Below the pieces are notes generated by a model. The model was not told the DNA's origin. It saw only the letters and a program-made list of their open reading frames with translations, and made no database searches. Positions 58,287-64,000 of a stretch of 64,000 bases of DNA are shown piece after piece. The number at the start of each line of letters is the position of its first letter. The first letter of the stretch is position 1. The DNA is from Uloborus plumipes (lineage: Eukaryota; Arthropoda; Arachnida; Araneae; Uloboridae): contig JAXGGA010001662.1 of assembly GCA_038373865.1 (NCBI GenBank), forward strand, positions 62,001 through 126,000, given 5' to 3'. The translations under genes were made by a program, and so were the position numbers.

Positions 58287-59316
58287 TAGGGCTGCGACAT
58301 CGATGTCGATGTTTTGGAAACATCGATGTTTTTGCTAAAACATCGATGTTTTTACCATCGATGTTTGAGGGTCGATGCTTTTCCAACATCGATGTTTTGG
58401 GTACGATGTTTTTTCGATGTTGATGTTTTATAATCCAGCAAAAAAAGTTTGCTAAAAATATGCGATGAGTAGACATATTAAGAAGTTTTCATCCTTAATC
58501 AGAAGTTTCAGTATTAATCTCATTGGAAAGCATTTTCCATGATTATTATCGGTGTTTGCTCTCGATGTTTCTAAAATATTTCTAATTTACTTTCGCCGCT
58601 TTTTTAAATTTAATTAATTTTTTATGCCAGTTTTATATTTCAGCAAAAAAAAAAAAAAAAAAAAAAAACAAGAAATGCGGCCATCGTTAATCAGACATTA
58701 CACTATCATTCTCGTTAGACGTTTTTGATAGTTACCATCGATGTCTTGAGGTCGATGTCTTTTAATCATCACTGTTTTTTTCTTTCGATGTCTGTTTTAC
58801 CCTTCAGTAAAAAGCAAGAAAAATATGCAATAAAAAAGATTCATCTTCAACAGATGCAATATCTATCGTATTGAAATAATGTTTTTTTTTAAATTATAAA
58901 CGATGATTTACGGTAAACGATTTTTAAACAACGTTGTTTTTATTTTACTTTTGAAATTTTTTTCGATAACGGTATTTTACACTTCAGCAAAAAAAGTTTA
59001 ATGAAAATATGCGATAATAAAAATAACACACTTTATCAACATTTGCAGTATCGATATCATACGGTTGATGTTTTTCAGGAGATAAAATATTAATTTAATT
59101 GAGTGATATAAAGATGCGCAATGTATTGGGGCGTTACTGTATTACTGTACATTTAAATGTGCAAGTAATTTTTACAAAAAAAGATCGATGTTATAAAACA
59201 TCGATGTTTGAAAACATCGATGTTTTTTGGTCGATGTATCAATACCATCGATGTCTTAATTTCGATACATCGATGTCTTGAAACATCGATGTTTTGCCTT
59301 CGATGTCGCACCCCTA
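58287..59316. mobile_element. hAT-like element rich in ATCGATGTTTT motifs, copy B
   Basis: TAGGGCTGCGACATCGATG to CGATGTCGCACCCCTA with a perfect 8-bp duplication CTCAGCAG (58279-58286, 59317-59324). More than ten ATCGATGTTTT-like motifs crowd the two ends. Frames such as 58476-57958 (-) are artefacts of these motifs. Confidence 0.92.
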
Positions 59317-60404
59317 CTCAGCAGTGAGCGGCCTCGGGTGGTTTCAGGGATAGGGAGTGTAAATAGAAACAGATGGAAAACCAGTTTTTTGCTGTATTGT
59401 GTGAACCGCAGGAACCGCACTGTCACTTGGATTCTAATGAGAAACTTCCAGGTAACACGAGCGTTATTTACAAGATCATCCCACTAATCACTTTCCTGTT
59501 AGAAGGATAGATGTCCACTGGCGTCAACGTTCCTTGTCCTAATCAACACTAAATGGCTGAGATAAACTTTTATAATTAATTTTTGAGCAAAAACTTCACA
59601 AAGACTGCCTTATTGGGGGATGATAAAATTCCTGAACCTCTTAACATTTAAAATCATCCTGAAAAAAGAATATATTTTTTTTTCTTGCTCAAGACGGAGT
59701 TTGTTCTAATTTTCTCTGTTACATTGGGGCAGGAGTTATAAGGGCTCTTAATTAAGTCAAAAAATCAAAAGTTAAATTCAATTTAAGGACTTATCTAAGA
59801 GCAAAATTTCACGGGAGACCTGCAGACCACGAACTTGAAAACGACATTTTTTTTTTTTTTTTAAACGTACAAAACGTCTTTTTGCCGTGCCTAGTGGACC
59901 CAACAGCTATAGGTGCTAACCTATAGCTGTACAATTGGGTAAAGGTTGATTTGAACCGCTGGGAAAAGGTGCTCTTCCAGACATTTATTTATTTTTTAAG
60001 GGCATTTTATTTTTTTATTATTTTTTTTAAATTAATGAATTAATTTTTTTAAACTGGAAAAAGGATGTAAAGCAAGGCTTTCAAAATTACTCCCTACTCT
60101 CCTTTTTTTTTTTTTTTCTTTTTTGCGTGTTTTCCTGTGTTATCTAGCACAATTTAATTGCATTTAAAGGTTACATGTACTCTGGCTCGCGAAATTCAGC
60201 TTAATATGAGGTCATGTAGTGTACCACGAAATTTATCATCTCAGTAATTGAAATCCTTTGATACGTTCTCACCAACGTTTTTAGCTTTTTTTTTTTAATC
60301 TCAAATTTCCAACAGTGTGAAAAAGTTGCCTCATGTTATTATAAGTATATGTGCAAAATTTCACTGATCTGAGTTACTATTTTCAGTTGCCTTTGGTACT
60401 ACAG

Positions 60405-60492
60405 TCGAACTCGCTTATAACGAGCATGAAGGGACCGTAACATGTTTCTCGTTAAATCAGAGTGCTCGTAATAAACGGGTCCTTACGGTTTA
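60405..60492. mobile_element. pogo/Tigger-like end fragment
   Basis: TACAGTCGAACTCGCTTATA with ACGAG motifs, then an AAACGGGTCC block. Only one end is seen, so this is a truncated relative of the TATAACGA MITEs. Confidence 0.5.
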
Positions 60493-60904
60493 TTTAATAC
60501 AGTGCTTGCTAACGGCGATAATATTATTGTTATTTCGTTATTCGTTTACTTTATTCCAATTGCAAATTGTTGATATGGTCTAGTAACATTTTTTTTTTCA
60601 TTTAAATCTTTAAACAAGTTTTTAAAATTTTTAAAACTATTTTTGAAACAAATATGTGAAGATTATTCATTTCAAAAACTGTTTTAAATTTCGAAAGAAA
60701 GTTCTTAATGTAATTAAGTACTAAAAATGTTGATTTATAATAATATAAGAGTAGATTTGTATAGTAAAAGTTGAGATTCGCAAAAGACGAGTTTTTACAA
60801 ATTGGCCGGTTGTTAACAACCAACCAATTTCATGTTTAACTAGCTGTGTGGCCAGGTTTTGCACGGTTTACCTTGAAAATACAGTTTATGTCAAGTAAAT
60901 AAAA

Positions 60905-60906
<2 letters not shown>

Positions 60907-60940
<34 letters not shown>
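60907..60940. repeat. Poly(T) tract
   Basis: About 34 consecutive T, inside the 3 kb hAT. Confidence 0.95.
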
Positions 60941-60945
<5 letters not shown>

Positions 60946-61036
60946 CTCTGAAATTCAACACCTCAAGAGGGGGGGGGGGCGGCCAGTTTCAAAAGCCCAG
61001 GGCGGCCTCACGTCCAAATACGCCTCTGGTGCAACA

Positions 61037-63490
61037 TCAATAGCAGTTGGACATGTAACAAAAGCAGCACCACATGGTTCACATGATTGGTTGGAGATGA
61101 ATACACATTCATCTCAAAAGGAGAATATGTGCCTTGCTGATTTTACTGAACTTTTCATTCACTGATTGCTTTTTCTAAAATGTTTTCAAATCTTCAAACG
61201 GAATTTAATTATCAGTTGATTACAGAAATTAACTCGTACATTGCAAGATCAACATCTTGAGAAAAGTCGAAATTTTTTATTTTTGTAAAAAAGGCAAAAA
61301 TTAAACCTAGCTTGAAAATGTGTATTGATTTAAGAATTTTTTTAAAACTTTTTTTTTTAACGAACTGAATAAAACTATATCTGAAATTTAACTCAAAAAA
61401 GTTTCAGCCTGTCAGCCTATTGAATTAATATACAAAACGTTCCTCAAAAAAAGTTGAAATTCAAAAAAAAAAGTTTTAAAAAATCATTTCCCAGGTGAAC
61501 AATTTCCTACTTGAGTTTATGAAAATAGGAGTCCATTAAAAAAACATTTAATGCAATAAATAATACTGCCAATATTCAAAAAGCAAAGATCATATTTTTC
61601 AATGTAGAGTAGTAACAAAAAAGAAAACATTTCAATTGAACCAAGTTGAAGAAACAATTCTTCAGCAACAGATCAAGATAGTTGAAACAGACTATTTTCT
61701 TAAACGTAGAACAAAAATTATCTGTTATGAACATCATATCAAAACATGTTAAAACCATCCTTTAATAAAATCATTAGAAAAACTTGATTTTACAAAACGT
61801 CGATAGAGTATATGTTTAAAAAAAAGGGGGAGGGGGACGCTTGTGTGAATAAAACCAGAATTTTCTTTCTCTTCAAGATTACAGAGGTTTACTATTTATA
61901 TCATTCAGTTTGAATAAAAAATCGTCCGCTAGAAAACATGCCTAAACGGTCAAGATTTAAGAATCTTTACTTTCAAATTCTGTTCCCGAAACAACAATAA
62001 GTCCATATTTTAAAACCCTTGAGAAATTTAAAAAATGTACTTTTTACATTTAAGTTAAATTCTAACTGTCCTAATTAACTGAATGTAAAATATTGATAAT
62101 AGTAATTTATTTATTTTGTGAAAACTTTTCCTTTTGGTAATTTTATACATGCCGCTTAATGAAATCAAATATCCTCTGAACAAATGTGATTTTAATAAGT
62201 GGCGAGCAATGTAATGGTTTCTTCAAAAGGAAGGAGTTGCAAGAAAAGTTTAAAACAAATTTATTTGGGTTCAGTAAGAAGTCATCAAGTAACTAATAGT
62301 TATAACAATCAATTTTGCGAGATCGCTTTTCTTGATATCTCTTGATTATTAATTTTTTAAAAGTTCTTTTGAATAGAAAAACATGGTAAATAAGAAAAAT
62401 TCAAGCTTTTTATACAGCAAAAACTATTTTTTAAGCAGTGAGAAATACTGACTTGATTTGCAAAACACTATCAACTCGTTTATTCCGTCCATGGATGGGA
62501 TAAACGAGTTGGTGGTGTATTGCATGTTTCTGTCTTAGCCCTGGCTTAGGGGCGGTTACTTACTGCTTTACAGACTTGGTTTGTTAATGCAGTGGGAAAA
62601 GAGATGCTCGTACACTGAGGGTTCCCAGTTATAAAAACGAAAGTCGTTCAAGTTTCTTTTATGCAGCAGATTATAATTATTTTCAATGCAAAAAATAAAA
62701 AGAAATGAAAAATGCGTTCATTAGACTAGTGAGAAACTACAAAGGTTCAGAACTTGCAACAAAAGCGGCGATTGATTGATTTAAAAAATCCCGATCTTAA
62801 CATTACAGACAAAAAGTAGTACATTTTAAGTCTTAGATTGTAGTTGCCATGACAATCGCTTTTCTACAACTTGTACAAAAATAATGTATTTTTCATTCTC
62901 AAAAAAGAATTCTAATTATTCGATCCTCACTATGCACTAAAAGTAAATTATGTAATCAGTGTAATATAATAGTTTACAGATAAAAATATTGAAGTATAAT
63001 GAAAAATGTTTGATATCTTTAGATTTGTTTTTAGCTTTTTCGTGTCTTTCACCACTCTCACCCTTGAATGTAGTGAAGAAATTAATCTCAATATTTATGG
63101 GTTACAGTGTAATCTTGATAAAATAGTATTCCAAAAATACATTACTTGCAATATTCTAAGCTTTAATAAATAAGACATAAGTTTTGCAAAAGCTATCAAA
63201 GTTTGTTCATACATATTAACACCCACAAAACATTTATAAACAAGTATTGCACACGACTTAAAAAGAACACAAAATGGTGCAATTTCGAAGCAAAACTATT
63301 CCCTCAGCTTGGAACAGCATGCAAACCAATGAAAGCGATCGGCTGCGATTTCTTTCGTCGAAAATCTTCCAAGCTTTTCCTTTTTTCCCCCGACTCCAGA
63401 GCAAATATTCCTTTCAGCAAGGCACTCGAATGGAACGTCAAATGAGAACTAAGCCGGGACATATTTACTCCAAGGTATGACGCTCATCGT
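61037..63490. other. Intergenic, convergent gap before the - strand gene
   Basis: AT-rich. The part next to 63490 is likely the 3' UTR of the - strand gene and is GC-richer from about 63290. I see no gene on the + strand here; open frames at 63203-63480 lack support. Confidence 0.45.
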
Positions 63491-63662
63491 CTAGTGGGGC
63501 GAGTGTTGTTCCAGTTGCAGTTGGACCTCTTCCGGCAGGAGACGCCTTCGGAACTGCGGCGTAGCCACCAAGTACACCACCAGCAAGCCAAAGGAGATCA
63601 GGCAATAACCCAATAGATTGCCGATGACAGCTGGTGTAGGTCTCTCCTTGTAGGTGGTATTT
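63491..63662 (-). CDS. Last coding exon of an unrecognised small membrane protein
   Basis: On the - strand a TTTCATTTCAG acceptor is followed by 172 nt that stay open to a TAG (63493-63491). The 56 residues begin NTTYKERPTPAVIGNLLGYC and run through a hydrophobic helix (LISFGLLVVYLVA) to a basic-then-acidic tail, QFRRRLLPEEVQLQLEQHSPH split at the first R group. GC content is well above the surroundings, as for a real exon. Upstream exons lie at higher coordinates, mostly outside the window. One transmembrane segment with a positive flank suggests the tail is cytosolic. I do not recognise the family. Confidence 0.7.
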
Positions 63663-63722
63663 CTGAAATGAAACTGGTTTCAATTTGGTGATAGTTTCAA
63701 ATTACAAGGCGAATTAACTTAC

Positions 63723-63776
63723 TGTAAACTCTCAATTATTAGCGAGGGTATCGGGAAAGAAACATAAGAGTTAGAA
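63723..63776 (-). CDS. Possible preceding mini-exon of the membrane protein
   Basis: A donor (ACA then GTAAGT) at 63722 and an acceptor (ACCATTCAG) ending at 63777 bound 54 nt. Its frame continues into the last exon across a 60-bp intron and reads about 17 residues (NSYVSFPIPSLIIESLQ). It is only a candidate: so short an intron would be out of keeping with the rest of the window, and nothing else confirms it. Confidence 0.25.
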
Positions 63777-64000
63777 CTGAATGGTTAACAGATTTTAGAG
63801 AACCCTTGGCCCGGCTTAATGGTAAATCAGGCCCAGCTAATGACGCAAAAAAGACAACTTTAATTTTTTTAGAAAAGAAAGCGCCGCAATTGACCTGTCG
63901 GACTACATACACTTGGCAATTCACAAGGCCAGCAACATACGAAAATATCATTTTGCTTTCTTTTATTAACCGACGAAAACACCGAGGAGGTTCTCTAGTC

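Larger units (their letters stand above)
58012..61028. mobile_element. 3 kb hAT element with nested hAT
   Basis: CAGTGGCGTATTTACGTATG to CAAATACGCCTCTG, with a perfect 8-bp duplication GTGCAACA (58004-58011, 61029-61036). GGGCGGC-rich blocks lie near both ends. It contains ATCGAT-rich copy B, and a pogo/Tigger-like end at 60405. No transposase frame. Confidence 0.9.

Noticed and set aside
57958..58476. 172-codon - strand open frame
   Set aside because: It crosses the border of the 3 kb hAT and the start of hAT copy B, and most of it is translation of ATCGATGTTTT and GGGCGGC repeats. No domain.
63203..63480. + strand open frames of 68-80 codons near the right edge
   Set aside because: They lie antisense to the likely 3' UTR of the - strand exon, have no recognisable domain, and their openness follows from local base composition.

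Overview
The window is eukaryotic nuclear DNA, AT-rich, and dominated by one large multi-exon gene on the + strand whose introns are packed with transposable elements. The mix of elements (hAT, Tc1/mariner and pogo/Tigger-like, piggyBac-like MITEs, Helitrons, a CR1/L2-type LINE and a tRNA-derived SINE) together with an animal-type protein sequence points to an arthropod. Kilobase-scale introns would fit a chelicerate such as a spider, but the lineage is an inference.

The gene is the orthologue of VPS41, the HOPS-complex subunit needed for late endosome/lysosome fusion. I assembled 23 coding exons by hand (2450..56401) from protein similarity, splice sites and intron phases. They join without a frameshift into 863 residues plus stop: an acidic N-terminus, a WD40-type beta-propeller, a long alpha-solenoid with a clathrin heavy-chain repeat, and a complete C-terminal RING-H2 finger. 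All introns are GT-AG except intron 4, which has a GC donor. About 2.6 kb is coding and about 51 kb is intron. A poly(A) signal lies 66 bp after the stop.

Introns by content. Intron 1: a hAT element holding a piggyBac-like MITE. Intron 2: two small MITEs, a hAT nested in a relative, and a 4.9 kb hAT shell with another element inside. Intron 3: a broken LINE and a 1 kb hAT. Introns 6-8: pogo/Tigger-like MITEs and a 1.45 kb fold-back. Introns 12 and 16: two copies of an element carrying a 147-bp minisatellite. Introns 13-14: an inverted repeat, a deleted mariner and a hAT transposase remnant. Intron 15: a 4.1 kb transposon 33 bp from the splice donor with a palindromic MITE inside, then a hAT rich in ATCGAT motifs. 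Introns 16-22: a SINE, another hAT, Helitrons and small TIR elements. Introns 9, 10 and 19 hold little that is recognisable.

Downstream (56.5-63.5 kb) is intergenic, with a 3 kb hAT that holds a second ATCGAT-rich hAT. At the right edge, on the - strand, is the last coding exon of an unrecognised small membrane protein, converging on VPS41. There is no sign of a prokaryotic system or CRISPR array. The most notable things here are nested transposon archaeology with readable target-site duplications, the three-frame AUG cluster at the VPS41 start and the GC-AG intron.
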